From contig NC_017243.1 in assembly GCF_000223215.1 (NCBI RefSeq), forward strand, positions 3,038,001 through 3,102,000: DNA of 64,000 nt, read 5' to 3'. Positions within the stretch are counted from its first letter, which is position 1. Every line of letters starts with the position of its first letter. Under the pieces are notes generated by a model, which saw nothing but the letters and a program-made list of their open reading frames with translations, did no database searches and was not told the DNA's origin. This DNA comes from Brachyspira intermedia PWS/A (lineage in GTDB: Bacteria > Spirochaetota > Brachyspiria > Brachyspirales > Brachyspiraceae). This document shows positions 8,901 through 17,283 of this stretch, piece after piece. The position numbers were made by a program, and so were the translations under genes.

Positions 8901-9863
8901 TTAAAAAGCCTTTATCTTCAAAATATCATGTATATGCACTATACCAATAGGATTATTATTATTGTTTACTACTACCAAATTGGTAATCTTTCCTTCCATG
9001 ATATGTAAAGCCTCTCCGATAAGAGTATCCTCATAAATGACTTTAGGAGAAGTGTTCATAATATATTTAACTTCTTTAGAAAGTATATTTTTTATATCAT
9101 CATCTTTGACAAGAAGCCTTTTTAAATCCCCATCTACTATTATTCCTTTTAAAACGTTCTTATCATCGACAACAATGGCTATTCCGAGCTTGCATTCTAT
9201 GATTTTAAATAAAGCCTCCTGCAATGAAGTATCCGGAAAAATAATAGGCAAATTTTCAGTATGCATAATAGATTTAACTTTTGCAAGCTGTCTTCCCAAA
9301 CTTCCTCCCGGATGGAACACTGCAAAATCTTCCGCTCTGAATCCTCTCAATTCCATTAATGCAGTAGCCAAAGCATCAGATAAAGCTAAAGATGCTGTAG
9401 TGCTTACAGTAGGAGCTAATTTTAAAGGACAAGCCTCTTCTTTAACATAAGTAAGCAATGTAATTTTAGCATTCTTAGAAAGTGTAGAATTAATATCATT
9501 TGTAATTGCAATGTATGGTATGTTCTGTCTGCATAACCAATTTACAAGCTCTATAATCTCACGTGATTCACCGCCTTTAGAATATAGCAAACAATAATCA
9601 TCTTTTGTAATCATACCGAAATCACCATGCATACATTCATTAGGATCAACAAAAAAACTTGGAGTACCAGTGGATGCAAAAGTGGCCGCTGCCTTTCTTG
9701 CTACATGTCCGCTCTTTCCTACTCCTGAAGTTATGACTCTGCCTCTAATATTAAATAACTCTTTTACTGCATTTTCAAAATTGCTATCTAATTTATCCGA
9801 CAACATTTTAAGATTTTCACTTTCAAGTAAAAGAGTAGTTTTTCCTCGTTCAATTATATTCAT
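8901..9863 (-). CDS. kdsD: Arabinose-5-phosphate isomerase (KpsF/GutQ family)
   Basis: Interconverts ribulose-5-phosphate and arabinose-5-phosphate, the first step toward Kdo for lipopolysaccharide-type glycans. The 320-aa protein has an N-terminal SIS domain (VITSGVGKSGHVARKAAATF, then FVDPNECMHGDFG and SKGGESREI) and two C-terminal CBS domains (from about residue 205). Length matches the family (320-330). It is the last gene of a six-gene minus-strand operon; the 42-aa ORF ends 31 bp upstream of its start. The ribosome binding site is weak. The CBS pair could sense a nucleotide, as in homologues. Confidence 0.93.
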   Translation of the reverse strand: MNIIERGKTTLLLESENLKMLSDKLDSNFENAVKELFNIRGRVITSGVGKSGHVARKAAATFASTGTPSFFVDPNECMHGDFGMITKDDYCLLYSKGGESREIIELVNWLCRQNIPYIAITNDINSTLSKNAKITLLTYVKEEACPLKLAPTVSTTASLALSDALATALMELRGFRAEDFAVFHPGGSLGRQLAKVKSIMHTENLPIIFPDTSLQEALFKIIECKLGIAIVVDDKNVLKGIIVDGDLKRLLVKDDDIKNILSKEVKYIMNTSPKVIYEDTLIGEALHIMEGKITNLVVVNNNNNPIGIVHIHDILKIKAF

Positions 9864-9894
9864 ACAAATGCACCAAAATCCGCTTATTAATTAT

Positions 9895-10023
9895 TTAATC
9901 TATTACTGCACTTATTAAGTGTCCAGCTAATCTCTCTATAGCTTTATCTATATACTTTTCATCTTTTAATTTTTTCTTATAAAGATCTATTTTTTCAGGG
10001 TTAATTTTTACTGCTGTTTTCAT
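9895..10023 (-). CDS. Small conserved-looking protein in the yraN-kdsD gap, 42 aa
   Basis: A 42-codon ORF reads MKTAVKINPEKIDLYKKKLK and closes IERLAGHLISAVID. It has a charged helical first half and an amphipathic end, with no Cys or membrane segment. AGGGG lies 7 nt before the ATG. The gene starts 11 bp after yraN stops and ends 31 bp before kdsD, so it is a tight member of the operon. The product is unknown. A short two-helix regulator or adaptor is possible, but nothing in the sequence proves it. Confidence 0.6.
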   Translation of the reverse strand: MKTAVKINPEKIDLYKKKLKDEKYIDKAIERLAGHLISAVID

Positions 10024-10033
10024 GTCGATACCC

Positions 10034-10399
10034 CTAAATAAATATATCTTCAATGAATGATATTTCACGATTATAATGGGTATCGTCTATTAGAACTGCC
10101 CCAAAGGAACATTTTTGATTAAAACTTAATCCTTTTTCAATTAAGTATTCTTCAGCTGTCTCATATAGCTTCTTCTTTTTGCGATCTGATATTGAGCAAG
10201 CTGCATATCCAAAACTTCCCTGTCTTCGATATTTAACTTCTATAAACACAATAACAACTCCTTTTGTCATTACTAAATCTATCTCTCCTCTTGTCTTCTT
10301 ACCTTTAAAATTCCTTTCTACTAAGGTATATCCAAGTCCTTCGAGATATTTTAAGGCAATATCCTCTCCTAGATTGCCTATAATTTTTTTGTTAGCCAT
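10034..10399 (-). CDS. yraN: YraN family (UPF0102) nuclease-fold protein
   Basis: The 121-aa protein has the family pattern: GNLGEDIALKYLEGLGY, then RNFKGKKTRGEIDLV and FIEVKYRR. The E, D and ExK residues form a PD-(D/E)xK-like core related to Holliday-junction resolvases; activity has not been clear for most members. It lies between the HD-GYP gene (9-bp gap) and the 42-aa ORF. The Shine-Dalgarno is weak, consistent with translation coupled to the gene upstream. Confidence 0.9.
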   Translation of the reverse strand: MANKKIIGNLGEDIALKYLEGLGYTLVERNFKGKKTRGEIDLVMTKGVVIVFIEVKYRRQGSFGYAACSISDRKKKKLYETAEEYLIEKGLSFNQKCSFGAVLIDDTHYNREISFIEDIFI

Positions 10400-10408
10400 T
10401 TTTTAATA

Positions 10409-11641
10409 TTACTTTTCTTCTTCAGTGTCTAATATTTTAGTTCTTACCTCCTCTAAGAAATTATTATCTTTATCAACACCTGCTATAAACAGCTGATTAG
10501 TTTCTAATAAATTAATAGTTTCTCCATCATCAGTAAATTCACCATTCTCATTTGAAACTATTTTTATTATAGGTCTTATAGGAAAATTAGGATTAGTAGC
10601 AAAAACAAATCCTTTTCTTTTATCATTCAAAAGAACTATAGAACCTATAGGATATACAGTGAATATACTCACAAAAGTTTTTGATATATTAGGATCATAC
10701 TTGGTATTCGCTCCATGTATAATCTCTTTAACTGCATCGTATAATGATATATCTTTCTTTTTATTTGCATTACTCTTTTCAAGCATTAAACTAAATGTAG
10801 ATTTATTATCTTTTATTTTAGTATTAGAAGATGCTATTCTTATAGGTTTAAGCATCTTTTCAACAGCATGAGCTATTGCAATTATTCTTGAATATAAATT
10901 TATCTGATTGCCGGAAAGTCCTCTAGGATATCCTTTACCATTATAGTACTCATGATGCATAAGAGATATCATAGCCAAATCTTCTTCAAACCTGAAACTA
11001 GTTTTAAGAATTTTATATCCGTAAACTGTATGTTTTTTTATTTCAGTATATTCTTCCGGAGTGAATTTTCCTATTTTTTCCAATATTTTATCTGGAACTT
11101 TTACAAGCCCTATATCATAAAGTATAGCACCTATACCTAATTTTTTTACCCTGTTTTCGGAGAACTTCATGGCACGTCCGATAATCATAGATATTAAAGA
11201 AACATTTAAAGACCTTATATAATATTCATCGGCTCTAGGCAAACCAGTTAAATTAAGAAGCTGAAGTACACTGCTTAAATTTCTATTAACTATATCCAAA
11301 ACCTCGTCCAAAATTTCATTTAGTTCATTCATATTAACTAAATTATTATTTTTATATCCGCCCAAATTATTTCTAACTTTTTTAATTACATTTAAATATA
11401 TTTTTTTGAATACTTTATATTCCCTCAAAAATTTATCAAAGTCAGCAGATACTTCCATATCTAAAGAAGTATTATCCTCCATAAATACTTCATTGATATC
11501 CCATTTCTGAAACCTTTGCATATCATCTTCTTTGAGGTCTATATATCCTGTAGATGCAAGAAAATCATTATACAAGTATATATCTTTCTTTTCAGCTTTT
11601 GTTTTGATATCTTGGATATTTATTTTTATTAATTTTGCCAT
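10409..11641 (-). CDS. Degenerate HD-GYP domain protein
   Basis: The 410-aa protein has an HD-GYP-like domain at about residues 150-290. The HD motif is altered: LYDIGLVKVPDKIL (near residue 175) has Tyr in place of His. HTVYGYKIL and HHEYYNGKGYPRGL (near 234) are kept, and IAHAVEKML has His where Asp is usual. HD-GYP enzymes degrade cyclic di-GMP; with the first metal ligand gone, this one may bind the nucleotide or act structurally (inference). The N-terminal ~150 residues are unassigned and a ~90-residue C-terminal region follows. It sits 3 bp after the FlhB-like gene, tying it to flagellar genes. Confidence 0.85.
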   Translation of the reverse strand: MAKLIKINIQDIKTKAEKKDIYLYNDFLASTGYIDLKEDDMQRFQKWDINEVFMEDNTSLDMEVSADFDKFLREYKVFKKIYLNVIKKVRNNLGGYKNNNLVNMNELNEILDEVLDIVNRNLSSVLQLLNLTGLPRADEYYIRSLNVSLISMIIGRAMKFSENRVKKLGIGAILYDIGLVKVPDKILEKIGKFTPEEYTEIKKHTVYGYKILKTSFRFEEDLAMISLMHHEYYNGKGYPRGLSGNQINLYSRIIAIAHAVEKMLKPIRIASSNTKIKDNKSTFSLMLEKSNANKKKDISLYDAVKEIIHGANTKYDPNISKTFVSIFTVYPIGSIVLLNDKRKGFVFATNPNFPIRPIIKIVSNENGEFTDDGETINLLETNQLFIAGVDKDNNFLEEVRTKILDTEEEK

Positions 11642-11644
11642 TAT

Positions 11645-11914
11645 TTATTCTGCCTTTAATTTATATATATATTTTAATATTATACTCACAGCTTCATAAA
11701 GTGAATAAGGTATCTCCTCCCCTATTTCTAACTGCATCAAATGCTTAGCCGTATTCTCATCAGAAATAACAGGCACTTTATGCTTTCTTGCAATATCAAC
11801 CATTCTTTTAGCTAAATAATTATTTCCTTTGGATATAACTATAGGAGCATTATGCATTTCTCTATTATATAATAAAGCAGCAGCATTTTTTATATCCTTA
11901 TTATCTTTGCTCAT
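11645..11914 (-). CDS. FlhB-like cytoplasmic export-switch protein
   Basis: This 89-aa protein equals the cytoplasmic C-terminal domain of FlhB without the membrane part. It runs AALLYNREMHNAPIVISKG, then a KHKVPVISDENTAKHLM segment and an EIGEEIPYSLYEAV end, matching the family pattern of small FlhB homologues such as B. subtilis YlqH. The NPTH autocleavage site of true FlhB is absent, as in other small homologues. Such proteins may substitute for cleaved FlhB_C in setting export specificity. It lies between the YlqG-like gene (4-bp gap) and the HD-GYP gene (3-bp gap). Confidence 0.88.
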   Translation of the reverse strand: MSKDNKDIKNAAALLYNREMHNAPIVISKGNNYLAKRMVDIARKHKVPVISDENTAKHLMQLEIGEEIPYSLYEAVSIILKYIYKLKAE

Positions 11915-11918
11915 TTAC

Positions 11919-12995
11919 TTAGCCTTCATAATTCATTTTTATATTATCAAAAATACTTAATTCTTTTTCCATATCTTCTTTTATACGGTTTAATTTATTA
12001 TACAACTTTTTATCAAAAAATTTAACTGTAATCAAATATTTATTCTCATATTCATCTTTAGTGATATCTATTTTACATAGTTCTTTATCATCATTATAAA
12101 CTACAAATGTTAATCTGTTTTTATTATTTTCATCTTTACTAATATATAATAATACATCTTTAATTTCGCCGTCTATAACAAATGGTATAGGAATCATAAA
12201 TGCAGTTTCATTAAAATTTCTGTTTTTCCTATTTGCGGATAGAATTTTCAGCATAAGCATCATCATATTAGAATTATCAGAAGATAACTCACCATGAAGC
12301 ATATCAAAGAGCATAAACCATATATTAAAACTAGCATTTGTATTTATATAGTTATTCAAATTTTCTGCAATGGTATTATTGGAGTTATTATCATCACCCT
12401 GAATAACACTATTAGCAAGCATTAGTAATATTTCGGTTATTTCAGTATTTTTGTTAGAGTTTTTTATATAGCCTATTATGTCGTTAAATTGTTTAAAAAT
12501 ATTTCCTAAAGAGTTTATTTCTTCTACCGTTAAATATACACCGTTAGACATTGCATTTAGTATGAACTTTTTTTTATCGCTGTCCAAATCCGGAAGGTAT
12601 TTAAGTATAGTTTCAAAATATCTTATATTTTCATGACTGGGCTTTATACCTTTCTGAGACAGCATAGTTGAAACTTCTGAATTATTCTCAGTTATGTTAA
12701 GTAAAACATTCGCATTGTTCTTATTTTGTATGCCTTCTCTTGCTTCTTTCAAACTTTCCGCATTTTTGAGTATAGTTAAAGTTACTTCACCGTTTTTTTT
12801 ACTAACTAAAGCAAAGCCTTTATCCGTCATGCCGTTTTTAAATAATGCTATTAATTTATTGCCCATAACATTTATTAATGCTTTATCATTATCTAATTTC
12901 CTCATTATAGAATATCTTACCACATCGCCGTCTTTGATTTGAGCATTATTTTTATTGGTTATGAGATTAAAATATTTACTATTTATATTAAGCAT
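11919..12995 (-). CDS. YlqG-like flagella-associated protein
   Basis: About 358 aa, first gene of the operon ending in kdsD. The N-terminal ~90 residues (QIKDGDVVRYSIMRKLDNDKAL, then NGEVTLTIL) look like a beta-rich domain, and a C-terminal beta region runs IPIPFVIDGEIKDVLLYIS. This layout, directly before an FlhB-like gene, resembles the ylqG-ylqH pair of Bacillus, where YlqG is distantly FliK-like. The start is uncertain: the frame is open to a TTG at 13028, and none of the candidate starts has a clear Shine-Dalgarno. I chose the ATG at 12995. Function is inferred from context. Confidence 0.65.
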   Translation of the reverse strand: MLNINSKYFNLITNKNNAQIKDGDVVRYSIMRKLDNDKALINVMGNKLIALFKNGMTDKGFALVSKKNGEVTLTILKNAESLKEAREGIQNKNNANVLLNITENNSEVSTMLSQKGIKPSHENIRYFETILKYLPDLDSDKKKFILNAMSNGVYLTVEEINSLGNIFKQFNDIIGYIKNSNKNTEITEILLMLANSVIQGDDNNSNNTIAENLNNYINTNASFNIWFMLFDMLHGELSSDNSNMMMLMLKILSANRKNRNFNETAFMIPIPFVIDGEIKDVLLYISKDENNKNRLTFVVYNDDKELCKIDITKDEYENKYLITVKFFDKKLYNKLNRIKEDMEKELSIFDNIKMNYEG

Positions 12996-13046
12996 ATTAT
13001 CATTATAAAACATAAAAATAATTTTCAAATATTATGTTATTTTTTA

Positions 13047-13073
13047 TAAAGGAAATTTATATACTTCCGAATA
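13047..13073 (+). promoter_or_regulatory. Sigma-28-like promoter upstream of fliK
   Basis: TAAAGGAA, exactly 11 nt, then TCCGAATA. The flagellar sigma-28 consensus is TAAAGTTT-N11-GCCGATAA; each half matches 5 of 8 with the right spacing. The setting before fliK supports it. Confidence 0.5.
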
Positions 13074-13107
13074 TTAATATAGTAATAAAACTAATAATTA
13101 GGAAGTA
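13062..13107 (+). promoter_or_regulatory. fliK: Inverted repeat covering the fliK ribosome binding site
   Basis: TACTTCC (13062-13068) is complementary to GGAAGTA (13101-13107), which contains the fliK Shine-Dalgarno 5 nt before the ATG. If both arms are transcribed, the leader could fold and hide the ribosome binding site. The left arm overlaps the putative promoter -10, so only starts upstream of it would carry the hairpin. Confidence 0.4.
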
Positions 13108-13111
13108 AATT

Positions 13112-14716
13112 ATGGTAAATGGATTAGGCAACTTATTATCTTTTGTTGATACTAATGTTTCATCTAATAATAGCCCTTATAATTTGAATAATTATAGCTA
13201 TGATGATTCTTTTGCTAATATGCTAAATAAAACTCAAACAGATTATTCTGCTCCTTCAAGTGTTTCTAATAAAATAGAAAGACACTTAAATACTGAAGAA
13301 AATCAAACAGAAAATAATTATAATAGTTATGATGATTACTATAACGATTATAATCAATATGATGCTGAAGAAAATACTACTATAGAAGAAAAGGTTTCTT
13401 CATCTAGCGAAAATGCTGCTAAAAAAACAGATGAAACTTCAGACAATGCTGAAGAAGCAAAATCTGTTAATAATGCTGAAGAACAGGCAGAAAATAAATC
13501 AGAAGAATTAAATGCTTCATCTAATAAAGATAATATAGAAGCAAAAGCAGAAAAATTAGCTTCAGGCAATAAAGAAGAAAATGTATCAGCTAAAGAAAAA
13601 TTGGCACTAACAAAAGAAAAAGCAAAACTCCTTTTACAAAATACTTCTAATGATAAAAAAGCTGATGCAAAAGAAGTTAATACATCTGATACTAAAGAAA
13701 ATATTCTAGCTAAAGCTGATAAAAAAGAAAATACAAAAAATACTGAAGAAATAGAAAAAATAAAAAAACAAATAGAATCTTTGAATGCAGAAGAATTAAG
13801 CGAAGAAGATGAGAAAGAATTAGAAGATTTAATTGACTCTTTAGAAGCTTTAAAAGCAATGATAGAAAATGAAGGCAGCGAAGATAAAAAAGAAGTTTTA
13901 GCTGAAAATACTGAAGAAAATATAGAAGTAAAAGATATTGATAATCCAGAAGTTAAAGAAATAAAAGTTGCTTCCAATAAAGATAATGACAAAAATATAG
14001 AAACAAAAGATATTAACGATATCAATATAGAAGATAATGCTATGCAAGTTGATAATAATGCTATGGCAGATGCTAATATTGATATGAATATAGAAAATAA
14101 ATATGCAGATAAAAAAGATGCTGCTGAAATGAAAAATAATAACAGCACTGTAAATAATACTATTTCAGATGATAAAGGTGCAGAACTTACTATAATCAAT
14201 ATGAAAGACTCTGCAGAGGGTGCTAATTTGAAAGGATATAATCATTATAACAATAATGTATCCAAAACTCATAACAGCACAAACCTTACTGATAATATGA
14301 TAAAATTCCAAGACTTAATGGGTAAATTGGTAGAGAAAGCTCAAGTTGCTGTTAATAATGGAAAAAGCGAAGTATTAATGAGTCTTAATCCTGAATATCT
14401 TGGTAAAGTAAGATTAAAAATCAGCATGGACGGAGACAATTTAATAGGTAAAATATTTGTAGATAATGCAGATGTTAAAGATATTTTCACTAAGAATTTA
14501 GATACTGTTATAACTTCATTAAGCGAGATAGGCATTAATATAGAAGGTTTTGATGTAATGCTTAGACAGGATATGCCTAATGATGGAGGCTTTGGCGAGG
14601 AATTAGAAGCTATAGGAAACAGATTCGCTTCTGAAAATAGTAATAATGTAGAAGAAGTAAAAGCCGATATAAAAGCATATATAGTACCTGAAAGAAAGTT
14701 GAATTTACTTATTTAA
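13112..14716 (+). CDS. fliK: Flagellar hook-length control protein FliK
   Basis: Exported ruler that measures the hook and triggers the switch to filament export. The 534-aa protein has a long Asn/Glu/Lys/Ala-rich disordered region (about 20-390) typical of the ruler part, then the conserved C-terminal Flg_hook domain (about 395-500): GKSEVLMSLNPEYLGKVRLK, then GKIFVDN and SLSEIGINIEGFDV. GGAAG lies 6 nt upstream of the ATG. It is divergent from the YlqG-like/FlhB-like genes and 74 bp upstream of flgD, a common order. The repetitive middle is AT- and repeat-rich and may vary in length. Confidence 0.92.
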   Translation: MVNGLGNLLSFVDTNVSSNNSPYNLNNYSYDDSFANMLNKTQTDYSAPSSVSNKIERHLNTEENQTENNYNSYDDYYNDYNQYDAEENTTIEEKVSSSSENAAKKTDETSDNAEEAKSVNNAEEQAENKSEELNASSNKDNIEAKAEKLASGNKEENVSAKEKLALTKEKAKLLLQNTSNDKKADAKEVNTSDTKENILAKADKKENTKNTEEIEKIKKQIESLNAEELSEEDEKELEDLIDSLEALKAMIENEGSEDKKEVLAENTEENIEVKDIDNPEVKEIKVASNKDNDKNIETKDINDINIEDNAMQVDNNAMADANIDMNIENKYADKKDAAEMKNNNSTVNNTISDDKGAELTIINMKDSAEGANLKGYNHYNNNVSKTHNSTNLTDNMIKFQDLMGKLVEKAQVAVNNGKSEVLMSLNPEYLGKVRLKISMDGDNLIGKIFVDNADVKDIFTKNLDTVITSLSEIGINIEGFDVMLRQDMPNDGGFGEELEAIGNRFASENSNNVEEVKADIKAYIVPERKLNLLI

Positions 14717-14790
14717 TAGGTTTATTGGCTTATTGTATTTATAAAGATAAAAAATAAATTATGAAGAAATAACTTTGAAGGAGTGTATAA

Positions 14791-15585
14791 ATGATATCAG
14801 CAGATGCTTTAAGAATGTCAGATAAAGAGATAAAAATATTAAAACAAGAGGTAGGAGCTTTTAACTTACAGCATAATTTCCAAAGAGATCCTACACAAAA
14901 TTCTTTGGGTAAAGATGCTTTCTTGAAACTCCTTACAGTACAAATGAGCCATCAGGACCCTCTTGCTCCAATGGACAACAGAGATATGATTGCACAATTA
15001 GCACAATTCTCATCTGTTGAACAAATGACAGAGGTTAATAAGAACCTTGACTCTATGAAAACTTTCTATTCAAGCCAAACAGGCTACTCTATGCTTGGTA
15101 AGAGTGTTGAGGTTATGGATGAGGCTGGAAACAGATTCTTAGGCCCTGTTGAAATGGTTATGGAAAATGATACAGGAGTGGCACTTGCCGTTAGAACTGA
15201 TAACGGACTTATAACTGTTCGTCCTGAAGATGTTATGATAGTACATTCAAGCGGTGATTTAATGGCTTCTGAGGCTGCTGCAGTTTCTCAGGTGAGAGAA
15301 GCTCAAAGCGAAGACGAGGCTGCTAAAGTATTTGAATCTTCTTTAATTGATAAGGCTCAAATTATAAGACCTTCAGGCGATGAAAATAACGGCGAAGGAA
15401 TCAATAATGAGTTTGGTGATATGAGAGCTGCTATTGAAGCTGAAATCAATTCTGCTACTCAAAGCGAGGTTTCAAAAACTGATAATGCTAATCTTAATAA
15501 AACAGAAAAAACTGTTGGTATGATGAAAGCTGAAGAAGCATTGATGAACAGCAAAGAAAGCGGAAATAAAACTATTAAGAAATAA
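14791..15585 (+). CDS. flgD: Flagellar hook capping protein FlgD
   Basis: Scaffold that caps the growing hook in the periplasm/cell exterior. The 264-aa protein has the FlgD N-terminal signature: GKDAFLKLLTVQMSHQDPLA followed by MDNRDMIAQLAQFSSVEQM. A short Tudor/FnIII-like middle follows (SMLGKSVEVMDEAGNRFLGP). The last ~100 residues are acidic, Ala/Glu-rich and probably disordered. GGAG lies 9 nt upstream of the ATG. It is the second gene after fliK and is followed by a terminator, so the operon ends here rather than continuing into flgE. Confidence 0.95.
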   Translation: MISADALRMSDKEIKILKQEVGAFNLQHNFQRDPTQNSLGKDAFLKLLTVQMSHQDPLAPMDNRDMIAQLAQFSSVEQMTEVNKNLDSMKTFYSSQTGYSMLGKSVEVMDEAGNRFLGPVEMVMENDTGVALAVRTDNGLITVRPEDVMIVHSSGDLMASEAAAVSQVREAQSEDEAAKVFESSLIDKAQIIRPSGDENNGEGINNEFGDMRAAIEAEINSATQSEVSKTDNANLNKTEKTVGMMKAEEALMNSKESGNKTIKK

Positions 15586-15600
15586 AATTGTTGATAAATT

Positions 15601-15646
15601 AAAGCCTATGGAATTATATTTTATATATTCTGTGGGCTTTATTTTT
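15601..15646 (+). terminator. Terminator of fliK-flgD
   Basis: AAAGCCTATGGAAT (15601-15614) pairs with ATTCTGTGGGCTTT (15627-15640) through two G-T pairs, followed by ATTTTTG. Confidence 0.75.
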
Positions 15647-15674
15647 GTATATTTTAACAATTATATAATAATAT

Positions 15675-15709
15675 AAAAAAGCTCCTGTTATATAAGCATG
15701 GGCTTTTTT
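15675..15709. terminator. Bidirectional terminator between flgD and the broken lipoprotein gene
   Basis: AAAAAAGCTC and GGGCTTTTTT form a stem with an A-run on one side and a T-run on the other, so it can work on both strands. Confidence 0.7.
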
Positions 15710-15749
15710 ATTTTTAGAAGTTACTATAATAAAAAAGTTTTTTCTTATA

Positions 15750-16140
15750 TTAAGAAGCTGTCTTTGTCAATTTATCAGCTGTATATTTTTCAGATGTTCC
15801 GCTGCTAGTATCTTGTATAATAAGAATAGCATTAACATTTCCATCAAATGTTAAAGATAATATTAGATTTGCATTATTTTCAGTTTTTGTAGAATTATAA
15901 TTTTTATCATCTTCTTTTGAGTTTTAAAAGTTAATGTAGAATCTTTATTTACTATTAAGTTTACATTTTCTTCTATACTATCCGTTCCAGTAGATGGTAT
16001 TACTGTGTATTTTGCTTTTCCTGTATATGTTCCTTCATAGCTTCTAATCGTAATGTTATTTGAAGAGTTTAAAGGGTTGTTTTTAGCACAAGAAAAAACC
16101 AATACTAACAAAGCTAACAATAAAAATATTTTCTATTCAT
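15750..16140 (-). pseudogene. Lipoprotein gene with two frameshifts
   Basis: The ATG at 16140 (MNRK) runs into a stop within nine codons, while the next frame gives a lipoprotein signal LLALLVLVFSCAKNN. A second shift lies after STLTFKT: the main frame stops at 15863, but the next frame continues EDDKNYNSTKTENNANLILS to LTKTAS at 15750. Restoring one base at each point gives a single lipoprotein of about 130 aa. The middle (EGTYTGKAK, then VNLIVNKDSTLTFKT) matches the neighbour at 16199-16795 (AGTYTGKAV, VILVVNKDSTAIFKT), so the two are paralogues and this one is decaying. Function unknown. Confidence 0.75.
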
Positions 16141-16198
16141 TTTTTAATGCTTAACTTTATAAATAAAACCTAACTATTTTTATTTATATATATTTAAA

Positions 16199-16795
16199 TT
16201 AATAATCTGCCTTAGTCAAATCACCGTATCCCTTATCATATTCATGACCATTTCCATATATTATGCTTTCTCTTGATGATTCTTTTTTTATAAAATTAAC
16301 AGTTACAGTATTTTTATCAAATGATAAAAATAACATTGTATCGCTTTTAATAGATTCATATAAACTGTCATTGTTAGCTATTTTTTCAAATTTTTCAAAT
16401 GTATAATCTCCTAAAGAAGCTGTTTTGAATATTGCAGTTGAATCTTTATTAACTACTAAAATTACATCTTCTACTACTTTTTCTTCTTCAGTTATATTAT
16501 TTATTCTGGTTTTTACAGCTTTTCCTGTATATGTTCCGGCATAGATTATTCCAATAGTAGTTTCACCGGTATCAGTTCCTCCTGTATCTCCTTCTCCAGT
16601 TCCTGTACCAGTGTCTTCCCCTCCAGTGCCTGTTCCTGTGTCTTCTCCTCCACTACCTTCTTCTGTACCAGTATCAGTGCCGCCGCTTTCTATACCTGTA
16701 TCACTTCCTGTACCTAAAGCACTTACAGGGTTATTTTTAGAACAAGAAAAAGCCAATATTAAAATCATTAATAATATAAATATTTTTGTCTTCAT
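16199..16795 (-). CDS. Lipoprotein with a Gly/Thr/Asp/Glu repeat linker
   Basis: The 198-aa protein starts with a lipoprotein signal (FILLMILILAFSCSKNN, Cys about 18). Residues ~28-80 are a low-complexity linker built from GxDTGTGTG-type units, giving locally GC-rich DNA unlike its surroundings. The C-terminal ~115 residues (YAGTYTGKAV, then VVEDVILVVNKDSTAIFKTA) form the beta-rich domain shared with the adjacent pseudogene. Probably exposed on the membrane, with the linker as a stalk. The in-frame repeat could change length by slippage. AAGGTG precedes the start. Function unknown. Confidence 0.8.
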   Translation of the reverse strand: MKTKIFILLMILILAFSCSKNNPVSALGTGSDTGIESGGTDTGTEEGSGGEDTGTGTGGEDTGTGTGEGDTGGTDTGETTIGIIYAGTYTGKAVKTRINNITEEEKVVEDVILVVNKDSTAIFKTASLGDYTFEKFEKIANNDSLYESIKSDTMLFLSFDKNTVTVNFIKKESSRESIIYGNGHEYDKGYGDLTKADY

Positions 16796-16837
16796 TTTTA
16801 CACCTTACTAATAAATAAAACAAATTAATTATAAAAA

Positions 16838-17245
16838 CTATCTTTTTAAATAATCGACAAATCTTTGAGGCAAATAAACATTATCATATTCATCTTTTAA
16901 AGCCTCTCTAAAAAGCTCTGCCATTTCCTCAACTTTAAAACCAGCTATACCGCATCCTATTTCTGTTACTAAGAATTTTAAATCTTTATGCTCTAAAGTA
17001 AAGGCTAAAAACTTATCAACATATTTTTTTATTTCAGATACTGCCATCTTTCCGCTTTTTGTATAATCAACCGTTGGTATAGCAAATGTTTTACCCTGAA
17101 GCCCAAATGCCTTACCATATACAGCACCGAAATTCATAGCAAATCTTGCTGCCCCTCCTCCATGCGCTCCTTGAGTATTGCTTCCAAATACAAATACTTC
17201 ATTATCCTCTAATTTTGTTATATTGCTTGATGATATTCTATTCAT
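16838..17245 (-). CDS. Macro-like protein (A1S_2505 phage non-structural family)
   Basis: The 135-aa protein carries NEVFVFGSNTQGAHGGGAARF, then VTEIGCGIAGFKVEEMAELF. The Gly-rich loop and the GCGIAGF turn resemble macro-domain ligand loops. This family is often annotated from phage genomes; an ADP-ribose or nucleotide ligand is plausible but unproven. The start is set at 17245 because GGAG lies 7 nt upstream; an in-frame ATG further upstream lacks one. It is 38 bp downstream of a DUF1232 gene on the same strand. No phage genes adjoin it. Confidence 0.8.
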   Translation of the reverse strand: MNRISSSNITKLEDNEVFVFGSNTQGAHGGGAARFAMNFGAVYGKAFGLQGKTFAIPTVDYTKSGKMAVSEIKKYVDKFLAFTLEHKDLKFLVTEIGCGIAGFKVEEMAELFREALKDEYDNVYLPQRFVDYLKR

Positions 17246-17283
17246 AAAAGAACTCCTTATATAAATATTCAAAAAAGAAAAAA

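Noticed and set aside
13354-14199. 281-aa Ser-rich minus-strand ORF opposite fliK
   Set aside because: Antisense of the Glu/Lys/Ala/Asn-rich FliK linker; no start signal and no family resemblance.
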